Shown here piece by piece: positions 28,088 to 42,177 of a stretch of 64,000 nt of DNA. The notes under the pieces are model-generated. The model had not been told where the DNA came from. It saw only the letters and a list, made by a program, of their open reading frames with translations, and searched no databases. Numbering within the stretch: position 1 is the first letter of the stretch; each line of letters begins with the position of its first letter. The stretch spans positions 496,001 through 560,000 of the forward strand of contig SRSI01000004.1 of assembly GCA_005656395.1 (NCBI GenBank). Direction: 5' to 3'. The DNA comes from Strongyloides papillosus. Taxonomy: Eukaryota; Nematoda; Chromadorea; Rhabditida; Strongyloididae. Both the position numbers and the translations under genes were made by a program.

Positions 28088-31000
28088 TTTAATATTAAAG
28101 AATCCATGAAATCAAAGTATTTTTTAGAATTTTTATTTATATATATATATAATATATACAGCTATAATTATTCAGTAAATTCTGTAAAAAATTATAAATT
28201 GTAAAGATGTTATATAAGTTTTCTCTGTTTTTTACTCCTATGAATATTCTAGTAATATTTAAATTTAAACGTAAAAATTTTATAAATTAAGATATATTAA
28301 TAAAAATGATAGGTTGTATATGAATAGTTTCTACGATAGAAAAATACTAATTATATATTTTTGCCGCTATCAATAGCCATGGGAATGATAATTAAGAAGT
28401 GTGATGTAATGATAAACGTAATTAGAGTATAATAATTAAGATAGGAAGTAGATAGAATTTATTAAAATAAATATAACTTTGATTGTTTATTTGTATAATA
28501 AATATTAATATTATTTTATTGCCTATTAAAATAACTTATACTTTTTAGCCCTATTAATTAAAATGTGCTTTTATACTATAAATTATGATATGTATTTAAT
28601 ATTAACAAAAATGGGAAAAAAATTTAAATTTATCATGCAAAATTAAAACTTTTAAAAATGTATGCAAAAGACACTCTTATTGGTTCTTACTAATAGTGAT
28701 GTATAAAAGTTTTTTTTTATTAGCATAAAATATATAGCTGAAATTTGTAAAAAATAAATAACACAAAAACTTTTTAGCTGATTAATCGAACAAAAGAATA
28801 GAAAGTTTTTAGTTGCGGTGAATTGAGTTTTTATAATTTAAAAATAAATTTTATTTTCAAAAATGTCATATTAGGGGAGTATACTTGAAATTGAATGTTG
28901 AAACTGTAAAAATTCTATGGGAGAAAAATTATTTCAAGCAATAAACAATTGCTATTTCTAGGAGAATTAGGACCAAAAAGTAAATGAAATAAAAGAGTCA
29001 AAAAGGGTAACATATTATGATTATTAGTAAAATGCCAACTAAAATATATCTAACTTTTAAATTAGTGGTATAAAAAACAAACGAAACATAATTTTTAACT
29101 ATTTAATTTTTAAACTCACTTTAAAAAATTCTAAAATTCGTATTTATGAACTTATTAATATTAAATAATTATTTTGAAATATATTATAATTTATTTAAAA
29201 AATGAATGGTAATTGTCAAAGAAAAAAAATAATTATATGGTGCATTTAGACAAAAAAATATTTAAAAAATAAATTTTAAACTAATACTTATATAAACAAA
29301 AATCAATCTACACTTAATTTCAGTTTATAGCTTTCTTTTTACTTAAAGTTTTAATATTAATGAAATCATACAATCAATTAGACAAAACAAAAAATATTTT
29401 TATACCAACAGAAAATTTTTTTAAATTTTAATCTAGCCATTTTTTATAGCGTTCTCAAATAAAAAAAGTGGAACAAATAATTTGTAACATATTATGAGTC
29501 AGAAAAAAAATTTTTGTTATTTTTCAGTAATTGTACTCATAAGTATGTAAACAATTTCTTATTTTTTAAGAAAAAAATTTCAATAAAAATTTTCAATATT
29601 TAACAATATAAACCAATTGTTAATGAAATTAAATTTATGCAACAAATAAACATTTTATTCTAAATATCTCTTTTGCATTTCATCTTAAATATGTTCAAAA
29701 AACTTTAAAAATAATAATAAAAAATATTCAATTTGTCTGAAAATGAATAAGTTAAATACGCCAGTTATATAAAATAAGAAAATGAAGTGTTAGATGAACT
29801 CTCAAGAGATACACAGATAAACTACTGATTTAAATGTTTTAACAGATAAAGCAATAAATTTAACCATTTTTTTAAACATTTATGTTGAGAATTCCAAGAA
29901 ATATTATTTGTTAAATCTTATACGTATCAGTTGAATCAACAATATTTTATAAAAAAATGATATTCTTTGTAATATTAACTGTGTTTAAAAAAATACTTAG
30001 TGGAATTTATTTATAAAGATTGTTTTCCAAATAAATTTTTTTTAATACAATATCTTCTATTAGGTATAAATTTGCTATTAACAAATAAAATAATTATTAC
30101 TTGTTATATATCCTATTGTCGTCATATCTACATAAAAAATATTTGAAATAATAATCATTAGATTTAAGATTACAGGTTAAAAATATATATTTTAAACAGG
30201 TTAATATAATCATAAATATAGTATATTGTGCTTTTTTAAAAAAAAAATTCTACTCTACTTAAATATTATTTTTAAACTTATAATATTATGTATCCACAAA
30301 ACTAATACATCATGATGACTGAGGGAATACAAAAAAAGAAACATAAAATCTTTGTTCTTAGAATGGTTAATTGGGGCTAACTGAGAATACTTAAAAAAAA
30401 CTTTTATATATTTTATATTAAAAAATGTAAGTATTATATCTAGTGTAACTTAATATTTATTATATATCACTAAAATATTTTATTTTACTTTTTTCTTTTG
30501 TTATTTATGATAAATTCTTTTAATTGAAATATAAAGTATCCTTTAACAATTAACTTTTATCTTCTCAAATAAATCAAATTAAATAAATATACATTAAATA
30601 ACAAATTGAAATTAATCTTAAAAAAAATAACCATTAACACAAATAATTGTTATTCGAATGTGTTTTAAGTTAAAATATTCTCATTGATCCTATGACAGTA
30701 ATACATGGCATATTTATCTATCATATATCATTAATTATAATATTTTTAGTAATAAACAAATTAAAAATCTTTACTTTTTAAGAAAGTTTGTTGTCCGAGT
30801 TGTTTAATATTAAAAGTCTAAAACTTTTGTTTAAAAATAAAAATAGTAAATCAGAAATCCCTTAATAAAATAAAATTATATTTTTTTTATAATAGGTTTG
30901 CATTTGGATAAATATCTTTTACAAAATTAATCATAATGTTGACAATAAAATTTTTTAAAAAATAATTTAACACTTTTCTACAGACTTTATAAAATAAAAT

Positions 31001-31501
31001 AAAAAGCAAGAAAACTTAAAATTTTTATTATAATTATGAATAGTTAAGTGATTATATAAAATATAGTAGACTTATTATGAAGATATTTTAAAATTTTAAA
31101 ACTTATAAAAATAATTTATATAGTAACACTATCTTCTGTTACTTGGAATTTAATTATTCAATATCGTTGTAATAAAAATTCAAATTAACAATAAATAGAT
31201 CAGTCATAACAAAGACATATGATAATAATTAATAATATGAAATATGATTAAGACATTCAGATAAAGAAATGTTATTAGAAAGTTTAAAAAATGTAGTTAA
31301 AGTGTTAGTTAGGTTCCAATATTTTTTCAAAATTAACTATACATTCTATTGCCATTCTAAAAACATTTCTCAAGGTAATATATGTTTCATTAAAAAGTTG
31401 TTTGCTAGATAATTATGTTATACACAGTATTATTATACGTTCATTTTATATGTAAATCAATTTAAATTATAAAAAATTTTTAAAAAATAATATGTTATAT
31501 A
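28088..31501. other. AT-rich intergenic region
   Basis: It lies between the GPCR start and the sugar transporter stop. I see no gene, RNA or clear repeat. The left part would contain the GPCR promoter. Confidence 0.5.
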
Positions 31502-33063
31502 TTAAGCTAACTTTTGTTTTATTTCAGATATTGTTTTTCCTTTAGTTTCAGGAACAAATTTAAACGTGAAAATTATACATATTACTAAAAATGCTGAAAA
31601 AATCAAAAATGTGTATGGTCCAAGTATATTCTAAAATAAACAAAAAAGATATTATTTTTGATTAAATACAATAATTTGACATACATTTAACGGTAAAAAT
31701 ATTATACCAACAATAAAACTTGCCAACCAATTACATAAACAGGCTATAGAACTGGCATGAGCTCTAGCATTTGAGTCAAAAATTTCATTAACATAAAACC
31801 ATGGAATTGAACCTGGGCCAAGGGCGAAAAAGATAACAAAAAGTACTATACTAAGAATACTGGCATATTGTCCAAAACTTTTAAGATTCCCTTCACTTTG
31901 AGCCGCTAGTAATGAAACAACAATAAATATTGACATAAATAACACTCCTATTAATCCTGATAAATGTAGCATTCGTCTTCCGCATTTTGGGTGGTCAACC
32001 TTTAAAAAAATTTAAATAAAAAAGTTTAAAAACTTACAAGCCATATGGAAACAATTGTCATTAACAAATTTATAATGCTTATAGCAAAGGTTGCGAAATA
32101 TGGTATATCACCTGTCATTCCAGCATTTTCAAAAATTTTTGTTGAATAAAATATTGCAGCATTAATTCCTGAAAATTGTTGGGAAAGCATCATCATTATT
32201 GATATTATCAAAGGCCACCTTAATGGTGGTGATAACATATCTTTGTAAGCAACTTTATCTTCCTCAGAACTATTACTCATACTTTCATTTTTTATTTCAT
32301 CAAATTCATTTCTAACATCTCTGTTAACTCTAAATTTTTTTAGTGCTTTATAACTCTTTTCCTCATCTTTCTTAGAAATAAGAAGATATTTTGGTGATTC
32401 AGAAATAAAATATAAACCTATAATTTGTATTATTGCAGGAAACAATGAGAATGTGAATATATGTGGCCATAACTCAGTTGTTCCCAAAAATTTTCGATAA
32501 CAAATAATTGTTGAAAAAAGTATTCCAAAAACAATAAATAATTGTGGTAAACTTCCAAACATTCCGCGATACATAGTGGGTGATATTTCAGTAAGATATA
32601 AAGGAACTAAACCAGATGCCAATCCACACCCTATACCTATTAAGAATCTGCCAACAATCAAAAAATAAAATACATTAAAGTATTTGGATGTCATCATAAA
32701 TAAAGTTGCAATTGTAATTATAATATTATTATAATGTAATGATACTTTTCTTCCAAATTTTTCAGCAACAACACCCGTAGCCATCCCGCCAATCATACCA
32801 CCAAAAGAGAATATACTTACTGTTATTGCCCAATATAGATCTAATTTTTGAGTATCTAAATATTTTTCATGAATACTATAATAACTCTGATTAAACCATC
32901 TTTGAATTATCTAAAGAGTTTATTTTATTATAATAGTAATATTACTTACAGAAGCTGAGGGATTAATACATCCTATATGATATCCAAATTGGAATGAGCC
33001 ACCTAATAGAGCTATGATAGAAGCAAATATTAAATGATATGAAACTGGAAAATTTTTCACCAT
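31502..33063 (-). CDS. GLUT-type facilitated sugar transporter (SLC2 family)
   Basis: Four exons: 33063-32950, 32910-32038, 31999-31685 and 31630-31502, all phase 0, give 476 residues, the usual GLUT length. Family signatures in order: FQFGYHIGCINPS in TM1 (about 24-36), GRK at 91-93, PLYLTEISP starting at 141, SESPKYL at 208-214, QQFSGIN in TM7 (282-288), GPGSIPWF in TM10 (390-397) and PETKGKT at 461-467. The pattern predicts 12 membrane helices moving a hexose down its gradient at the plasma membrane. QQFSGIN is close to the QQLSGIN of glucose-carrying class I GLUTs, so glucose is the best guess. ATTACAG precedes the ATG by two bases and could be a trans-splice acceptor. It lies in the same direction as the epimerase gene 702 bp upstream, too far for a tight operon. 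It could be related to C. elegans fgt-1. Confidence 0.92.
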
Positions 33064-33764
33064 TTCTGTAATATTCGAATTATAATTTTTTAATATTTTT
33101 TATAAATTTTCGACGGCAAAAAAGATAATATTTTGATTAAAAAATTGTTTCATTAGATGAATCATATTATAATAATTTTTAATAACATAAAAATATCATT
33201 CAAAATATCAAAATTCTCATTTAAAAACATTTATATTTTAATAAAATAAAAGTTTACAAGACATTTTATTTGTTTAAATAATTTATATAATATCATTTTT
33301 TATAAATATATATATTTAAAATTCTTTATTCTTAATGTATTTGAAATATATTAGAAATTAAGTTTTACATTATGATATTCGAATGGTAGTGGTAATTTAA
33401 ATTAAAATAGCTTCAATTACCACCACCTTTTTATTAAAATATATCAACGGTTTTAAAATACAAAACGTGTTTTAATTGTATTCTAAAACATTTAAAATAT
33501 TAATTTGATAAATCATTATTGTTAAAAATTCACCTTAAAAAATTACACGTATTATCAATTTAAAGTTTGTTATTATTCTGCTATAAATTTGTTTTTAGTT
33601 AATTTAATAACTATCAAAATGGTGTCAATAAAATTTTATTCTATTTAACGAATTTTAGTGGTATATAACAAAAAAAACATTTAGGACGATTGAATATCAA
33701 TACTTTTCAAAAATAATGCACTGGTTAATTTAAAAATTGAGTACAAATATTTTAAGTAAAAATA
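33064..33764. other. Intergenic region between epimerase and transporter
   Basis: This gap separates two minus-strand genes and should contain the epimerase 3' UTR and the transporter promoter. Nothing further is recognised. Confidence 0.5.
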
Positions 33765-35533
33765 TTAATTGTGTCTAGCACGGAGACCGTTTGAATAGTC
33801 AATCCAACGATTGGCCACTATATCAATATCATCGCAATCATTTATTATGTTACAAATCCATTTCAAAAGGTAAACATGGACTGCATGATAGTCCCATCTA
33901 GCTAAATTTGGTGCAGTACCGATACCTACATGTCTCAAATCATATAAAGAACCACTTCCTGTATCATATAAAGGTAATAGTGCTTTTAATGATTTTATAC
34001 CATCATTAAAAAGGATTTCTGCATCATTTCCAGGAATATTTATTTTTGAAAAATCATACAATCCTATTAGAGAATATAAAAAACCATTTAAAACAAAAGT
34101 TCCGGGTGTAGTAGGATATTCCTCGTACCATTTCAATCCGAAAAATTTATTAACAACTCCGTTATTTGATGCATTCCTTCTAAATAAATTTAAGGATTTA
34201 AGACCGCTTTCAAGATATACTTTTTTGCCATTAGAATAATTGTATGCTCGGGATAGAACACTTAAAGCATGTCCTTGTCCCATTGCACTCCTCCATCCGG
34301 CTTGCAAGAGTAATCTATTGTCAGCAATAGATCTTGGAACAGGAACATTCCATCCACCATCATCTTTTTGATTTTTAACTAACCAATCAGCAGCCTTCAT
34401 AAATATCTCCATTTCAGCGGTAGAAGATTGATTAACGGTATTTGAAATTGATTGAGTACCAGGTTCACTAAAATGTAAAGTTAATTTTGAGACAGTTACA
34501 TCGCCAATCTTAAATGGATTTTGTGAGATTGAAGTTTTTTTATCTGTAAGTGATAAACCTTTATATACATCAACTAAAATATCTCTTAATATTAAATATT
34601 CCTTTTTTTCAAAATTCCCAAGTGAATAGTATATTTCAATGGGTGATTTCTCACTAACCCAAACACAACGTTCATCTTTACCAAATTTATAGTAAATAAT
34701 TGTTGTCATATTGAATCTATTTTCCCTAGCTACAACTGAAAAATATTGTTTGTCATTTTCTGGTTTCCAGATAAATGATAATACAGAAAGAACAGGATCT
34801 TTACGAAGATTAAAGAAAGCAGATCCATTTTGAGATTTGCAAGTTAATACTGATTGATTGTTCCCTTCCTTTATAGTGATAACTGAATTCCTAGAATATA
34901 TAAAGTATGGCTGACTAATTAATTTTTCCGGTTTTTTAGTATAACCAGAGTATACACTATAATGTTGTAAAGCATATTGGCATATTTGAATAACATAATA
35001 ATATGGTTTAGTATCCCATTGTGTTGACATTGGAACATTATCTTCACCACTGATACATTTAACACGACTTCTTTTTTCAACTTTATATGAAGCAAAATGT
35101 CCGAAAGCTCCAGTTGTGTTATATTGACCTTTATCAGGTGTTTTTGCTTTTGCATATGACGTAGTCCATTCAAATATTTCTAAATAAAAAATTTTAATTA
35201 TGTAATTAAAAAAAGTAAATAAAAGTTACCTTGATTTAATTTTCCAGTAACATCAAATTGCTTTTTGATTACTTGTTTAAAGGGAATGTAAACATCATTT
35301 TCATCTTTATAACATTTAACTTTTTTTTTTGTATTTATATCACACGAAATTACTTTTATTGGACATGAATTTTTACCCCCTAAATCAAAATTTCTCGAAT
35401 AATGTTTTTTCTCTATCCTTTCGATTTCATTTATTGCATTATACTCTGCACCAGTCTTAAATTGTAAATATACAAAAAATAAAAAGATAACAAAAATGGT
35501 AATCAAAAATAATTTTCTTGATCGTATAATCAT
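33765..35533 (-). CDS. hse-5: Heparan sulfate D-glucuronyl C5-epimerase
   Basis: Two exons, 35533-35230 and 35179-33765, give 572 residues, against about 617 for human GLCE. Residues 1-6 are basic and are followed by a single hydrophobic anchor (about 8-23), the type II Golgi topology expected. The central part contains VPMSTQWDTKPYYYVIQICQ (149-168), typical of the family. The C-terminal epimerase domain contains WRSAMGQGH (397-405), YEEYPTTPGTFVLNGF (453-468), SLYDLRH (512-518) and DYHAVH (531-536). These blocks hold the tyrosines and arginine that act in the family's active site. The enzyme converts glucuronic acid to iduronic acid in nascent heparan sulfate in the Golgi, which lets the chains bind growth factors and guidance cues. 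No essential block is missing. The symbol follows the C. elegans gene and is assigned by homology. Confidence 0.92.
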
Positions 35534-36404
35534 TTTTGCTTTAAAAAAAGGAGATATAGCTTTATTAAATTTTAAATATTATCTTTGCCTGTTTCATCTA
35601 TAAAATTGGAATTACGACACTTAAAGTTTAGTAAAAAAATATAGCGATAACTTGTAAAATAATTTATTTGCTTTAAACTTTTTATACATAACATTTGATG
35701 AACAATAATTGATAAAGTTAATACAGCAAAATGTAATAAAATAAATAATAATAACAATATATATTTTTTTAAAAATTGCTAAAATTTTTCTTTTAAATAT
35801 GTTAAAACAAATTGTCAACAAAAGACTTTTTTCTTAAATTTAAAGTAAGATGAATGTTATTTATAAGGTGATAAATTTAAAATGAATATATAAAATTTGT
35901 ATTCGTTTATGAGGTTAAATTATCAATAAACCTAATAAATGGGCATTAAAAAGAAATAAAGAAATTACTAGTTTTAGTACTATTTAGATAAAGTCTTTAT
36001 TAATGGCAGCTGGTGGCTTTTATGGAATAATTAATTTTGTTCATTAAGGGAAGGTCAATGATATGATTATATAGTTTTAACAACTGTTCAATTTTCCTGT
36101 TTTTATGTAATTAACAGCTTTAATTTAACTGCCAATCTTCGAAAATTTCATTTTTTGTGTATTTAATAAAAATATTTTATTCATTAATTATAAAATTTAA
36201 TGAATGTTCTTGTCTGTAGTATTTTTGATTATATATATTGTCATGGATAGAGTAGTTTTGATAAAGTGTAAGATCCCACAATCCTTACTTGATATATATA
36301 ATTGTTTTTATATGTTTAATTTAACAAACTTTTATATAGTACTCACTTTATTTTGACACATATATTGTTAAAATTCTAACAGTATTAATTATAATGTTTA
36401 TGAT
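35534..36404. other. Upstream region of the epimerase gene
   Basis: Two overlapping minus-strand open frames (35572-35757 and 35621-35821) are hydrophobic translations of AT-rich DNA and not convincing. No other feature is seen. Confidence 0.45.
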
Positions 36405-37362
36405 TATACACACAGAAAAAAAATGGGGAGCATTTTTGCGCAAAATGTAATAAATTTTTCTCACCTAACAAAATTTGAATTTTCTTGAATTGCGACTAGT
36501 TTTATCGCAATTATATGGTGAATAAAAATTAAAGCTGTAATTAAGTAGTTATTGAAATAAGTTTCTATTCTTTATTATATTATTGTTATTTTAAAACTTA
36601 GATTGTCTTCTACAATACCTTTTTAAATATAAGATTAGAATTTAATTTTATGTAAGATTATAAATGCGTTCATAAAGAGCATTTATTAACATATCACAAT
36701 ATTTTTGTTAATAAGTTTTATTAGTTTGAATTATTATAAATTATACTTTTTTATGAAGTTGCACTCTTCTGAAGGTGGAAATTTTTTTTGGTATTTTAAA
36801 GTTTCTATTTAAAAATTAAATCTATGAAAAGTTATAAAATTATATGGATTTTTATCTATAGTAAAAAATATCTTATAAATATTTAAAGTTAATATATAAA
36901 CAAATACTAAAATAATATTTTTAATTATTTATGCTTTTAGGTGGTTAAATAATAATTTTTGGCTTTTTGTTATTATTATTCTGAGTTTTTATATTTATTG
37001 TTGCTAGTAAATTGTTTAGGATAATAATTTTTGTTAAAACTTAACAACTTTACACGAAATTGAGTTTTAACAACGTATTTCATGAATATTAAAAAAAAAA
37101 ATAAATCCTAGGATTAGCATTATATCAGAAACATTAATATTAAATAAAAGTTACATTACTTAAAATATAAAACATATGTAATTTTGTAAAAAAACAGCAA
37201 AATTTTGCGACAACCTGGTATTTTTCATCGTTTAAAACATTTTTTCTGTCGCTTGATAATTTTAAAATTTGAATAAATTTTGATTTTTTTAACAGTTGGG
37301 AATTTTTATTGCATTTTATGTAATAATGTCAAAATTTTTCCCATTTTTTTTCTGTATGTATA
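36405..37362. mobile_element. Nonautonomous DNA element, 958 bp, with 23-bp TIRs
   Basis: The left end TATACACACAGAAAAAAAAT (36405-36424, then GGG) is matched in inverted orientation by 37340-37362, with 22 of 23 positions identical. No transposase frame lies inside. The ends start like those of the 288-bp element at 38734-39021, so both may belong to one family. Confidence 0.6.
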
Positions 37363-37709
37363 TTTCTTACAATGACAATTCATACTTTGATAATATTGTT
37401 ATGTGAACTTGTTAAAAATTAAATATTCTTATACTTAATTTTACATATAATATTAGTATCTACAGTAAATAGATTGTTCAAGAAAACAGTTTTCACTCTT
37501 ATATCTCTTATCTCTCTTTTCCGACATTTTCAATGGAACATAACTAAGGAACAATTTCTAAGGAAAAGTGTTCCAAACTCAACAGAATTATTACAGTAAA
37601 ACAGACAAAATTGTTTTCATTTTATCTCACGAGAATAATATAAAGAATAAGTCCACAAATTGATTTACATTTCTAGTTTATAATTGACTAAATACTAGCA
37701 TTTAACTTT

Positions 37710-39746
37710 TACACACAAAGCTATGACACTGAAAAACCTCTTGATTTTAGGACAGTACCTTTAGACAAAGTGTAATAATTTAATCTTTTATTTACAGTTG
37801 TCATAAAAAACTATTGGTATCCCATGAAAGTTCAATTGATAAGAATAATTTGTATACATATTTTTATTGTAGGAAAATTTCCTTTCTATAACTCTACATG
37901 ATACCATGTATGTTTATGAAAATTTGAATTATCTCCAGATTTCTAGGTATCAACGATATTTTTTAACACACAAATATGATATTATAGTTGTTTTATAACC
38001 AATAAAATAAAAACTATTAAGATCATTATAATTGTTGAATTACTTGTTGAAAAAATAACGGAAACTTCACTTTTTTAAAATATATAGATTTTTTAATTGA
38101 AACTTTTAATGAATGATTTTTTAGACTTTTTATTAATATGTTTATATAATTAAAACACTTAATGGAAGAAACATTTTATCACTAATTATAACAAGTTTTA
38201 AAGAAAGCTATAGTTAGTTAAACATAACTTATTTTTCATATTTTCTTAGTGTTCAATCAAAAACACTTTTTTTGTATGTCAGTATATTAATTGCTATATT
38301 GATAACATAAGTCAAGTATTTAAAGACAATTTTTTTATGTTATTATACATTCGTTTTTACTTTAATTAGTCATCGAATAAAATATATATTAACAACTAAC
38401 ATTAGTAATACTTTTTAATAATAATCAATCATAAATATACATTTTTTTTGATTCCTATTTGTCGCATTTCAAAAATTTAAAAATATAAAAATAAAATTAA
38501 ATACATAAAAAATCTAAAAGATTCGTAGTAATGTTTTTATGTAGTAATAATTATGCTGTAATATGTGAAACAACAATAAATAATGTAAAAGTACTACACT
38601 TTTAAGAAATTTTGATTGCAAAAATGAGGTAAGATTTCTGAAACATATATGAATAAATGAGTAATATTCTATAAATTGACTAATCTTATTATTGTTTACA
38701 ATTTTAGTCTGTGCATAAGAGTTCTAAAAAAAGTATACACAGAAAAAATTTTTTGTCGAAATTGATGTCATTTTTTAAATGTTTGTGACAAAAATTAGTA
38801 AAAATATGAATTTTAAAATTGCATTCGATGTGTATATGTTTTTAACAAAAAAAATGCAAAAGTACATACAGAAATACCTTAGATAACTATTTTAAAAAAT
38901 TCAAAAATTTATACATACATTACAATTTTTTAAAAAATGTATTCCTTTGTCTTTTCTGAGTGCTATTTGACAAATTTGTTTTTTTTGTTTAAAAAATGAC
39001 GAAAAAAATTTTCCGTGTATATAGGTAACTTTCTTTTAAAAGTAAAAAATAATAAGTTGTTTAGTGGAGATGGTTCCCGGGTGACTGAGATAGAAATAGA
39101 ATTATATAAATAAAGACTTTATTTAGACAGATTTGTATATTAGGAAAAACCTATTAGACCCTAAAAAGATAAAATTAATTAATGTCTAATAGATGTACAA
39201 TAAGATAACATAATGATAATTGTAAATTTAAAAGATAGTGATATATAATACATTATACCAATGTTTTTATACTAAATAAAAAACATCATTTTCTTAAAAA
39301 AGCAATCTGATTGTTTATAATCTCTTACTTAAAATTAATGAAATTAAAGTATTTTAATAGTTATGGTAATTTTTAAAATTATCTAGTAATGTTATACATG
39401 TTTGACGGAGTTCTTCTTGATCTACTAGAATAATAAAAATATCTCGATTAACTACCTCAAAAATTAATAAAATATAAATATTTTTTAATTAATTTTGGCT
39501 ATACACTGATAAACTCTAGTTTATTTTATTTCACATAATGTAACTGTCTATTTTATAATTTCATTATTATTAATTTAAGTTTTTTTAAATAATAATGACG
39601 CATATGACTTTTGACTTATCAGGAAAATATTCGTGAAGCACCAATAGCTTTGATGATATCTTTAGATAAAACAAAATTTTTTTTTCTCTTTGTCCAACGA
39701 CTGTCCGTAAATCGAATTGTTTTTCAGTGTCATAGCTCTGTGTGTA
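37710..39746. mobile_element. DNA element, 2.04 kb, with 28-bp TIRs
   Basis: TACACACAAAGCTATGACAC at the left end (28-bp repeat 37710-37737) is repeated inverted at 39719-39746 with one mismatch. No transposase is recognised between the ends. The 288-bp element at 38734-39021 is nested within it, so this element is probably the older of the two. Confidence 0.6.
38734..39021. mobile_element. 288-bp MITE nested in the 2.04 kb element
   Basis: The left end TATACACAGAAAAAATTTTT pairs with the inverted right end, which reads TATACACGGAAAATTTTTTT on the other strand. There is no coding content. The terminal bases resemble those of the 36405-37362 element. Confidence 0.55.
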
Positions 39747-40739
39747 GTTATGTAAATTTTAATGTTTAATTGAAAAGCGGCATTCTATTTACAAAATACA
39801 AATTTTATTAACATTAATTTATATTAGCACTTTTTGATTCAAAAGTAAATTAAGTACACACAAATTAAAAATTCGGCAATTTAAGGTTGCAATTTAGTGC
39901 AAATTGTCATACAATTCACTAAAAATTGTAATAACAGTTTAATGAATTTTGTAATACAATTTTACTAATTTTCGTATAGGTACAATTCTATTCAAATTGT
40001 ATAATATTTTTAGGTAGAATTGTTATACGAATTTAAGTAAAATTGTCAAATATATTTAATTAATTATATTCTATTTGGAAAACAAAAAAATAATATGTAA
40101 AAAAATTAAGAATTGGATAAATTTATTCTAAACTAATTGATATCCTAAATTAATCTAATATACTTACTAAAAGTTTGAAATCTTAAATGTAAAATCACAA
40201 AAATAATGTTGATACTTAAAAAAATTATCATTTAAATATTAGCACTACTTTCTTTTTCTAAATATTTATAATATACTCGTACTTTAATATAAATTTAATA
40301 AAGATTTTAATATTATAGTTAATTAGTAATCAATATATATGTAGTATGAACTATGTACAAAAATTCTTTAAAAATAGTTTTCAAATATTTTACTTTTCTT
40401 ATTTTCTATAAATCACTTTTTTTAAATCAGATAATGTCGATCTATTTATAAAATTCTTGATTATTTTTATTCTGTTTTGTGTTTTCATTAACAAAATTTT
40501 TTAAATTTATATTGAAATACAAATATATTATAAATGTTTAGAAAAAGAAAGTCCTTCTATATTAAAATGATCATTTTTTAAAGTATTAACAATATTTTTT
40601 GTCATCTAATATTTTAAACTTTTATTAAGTATACACACAAAACCTAAACATGTCTTTTAGACCAATATGATTGATGTAAAAAAAGGGCTATATTTGATAG
40701 TATTTTAAGGCCTAGGTTTTTTACCCCTTTTGCAAACAC

Positions 40740-40862
40740 ATTCTAGCTTATTTTGCATGTAAATTCTATCTTATTTTGCATATACAAAACGAGGTAGAAT
40801 GTGTAATCAAAATGAGGTAGATTCTACATACAAGATGAGCTAGAATGTATGTATATGATTTA
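40740..40862. repeat. Patch of degenerate GAGGTAGAAT-type repeats
   Basis: Three or four imperfect copies of a unit like TATGCAAAACGAGGTAGAAT occur here in both orientations, which makes the patch partly palindromic. A second patch with the same unit lies at 41880-42015. No gene is present. Confidence 0.5.
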
Positions 40863-41879
40863 CCCCCAATTTGTAAGTTTCATAGTTTTGTAATTATTAT
40901 AATAAATTAAAAGATTTTAAAAGTTTTTTTCGATAAATTAAAAAATATATTGATTCTTTATCAATAGAATATAATATTTTTACTTAATATAAAATAGTAA
41001 CAAAATAAACAAAAATAAAAGTTTGGTATTTTTAAAACTTCATTTTAATTTTCTTGTTAAAAATATTTAAACCAAACAAAATAATAAAAAATATCTTATT
41101 ATTTAAATAATAAACTCTTAAATAAATAATTTTTTTACTATGTCTACAAAAAAATCACATTATTTGTGGTACACTCTTGATTCTCTTCAATCAACTAACA
41201 ATTAAGAGTTTCCTAGTAATTTTTTAAAATCTCATACATATATAAAATCACCAGCTACAACTGCTAATAATCATAATCCTTACTCTATAAGATAACCGTA
41301 GAACATTTAATGCCTAAAATTGTAGTAGCAATGAGTGATTGTGAAATTTCTTTTATGTTAACATATTACGATATTAGTTTTTTATCAATGTAAAAAGTTC
41401 CAAATGTTATTATTATTATAAGATCACTAACTAAAATTAAGAATTTTAGATTTCACAGTAATGTGTAGTCCATCGCGTTTATTTCAAGTTAAACTTTAAA
41501 AGGATGTCTAATTTGGTAAAAGACTTTAACAGACTCGTATAACATCTAATAAATATTATTGTACTTGATAATTACTAGATCTTTAAGACTAATAAAATAA
41601 ATTTTAGGGTTCAAAAATAAATGTAATAATATAAAAATACGTGTAAGTATGTGTTATTAAAAACTAATGCCGTTATTTCTTCTCTTATTATCTGTATTTA
41701 TTATTACCTTTTTGTATCAACTTTCAAATTTGTGTAAAAACATTAATAAATCTGTGAAATAGTCTAAAATGGATAAATAAACAAATAAAAATTTTTAATA
41801 ACTTTAAAAACAGGGTCAATCACTAAAAAACTTTGGAAGTCTAAAAAACATTAAAGATAGATAAAATTACAGGCTAAAT

Positions 41880-42015
41880 TTAAGCTCAGTTTGCATATAC
41901 AAAACGAGGTAGAAATGTATATGCAAAACAAATTTCAATGTATACACAAAATGATCTAAAAATATATATGCAAAATTTGTACAATAATAGCATAAAAAAT
42001 GACTTAGAATGTAGA
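41880..42015. repeat. Second patch of GAGGTAGAAT-type repeats
   Basis: CATATACAAAACGAGGTAGA is shared exactly with the patch near 40780, followed by decaying copies such as TATGCAAAACAAATTTC. Short open frames on both strands across this area (41886-42138) are by-products of the repeat. Confidence 0.5.
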
Positions 42016-42177
42016 CATAAAATAGGAAAGAATGCAGCCTGTTGCTTACGCCATTTTGGATGGTCGGTTATTTTAACATCACCTGCATTTTGTAGTATTC
42101 TGAGCATTTTTAGTCGAAAAGACATGTTTTTACCCTAATTTTTAAATACACATAATTTTTTTAAAAATAAATATTTT

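Noticed and set aside
41886..42138. Overlapping open frames on both strands
   Set aside because: Produced by the degenerate GAGGTAGAA repeat patch, not by a gene.
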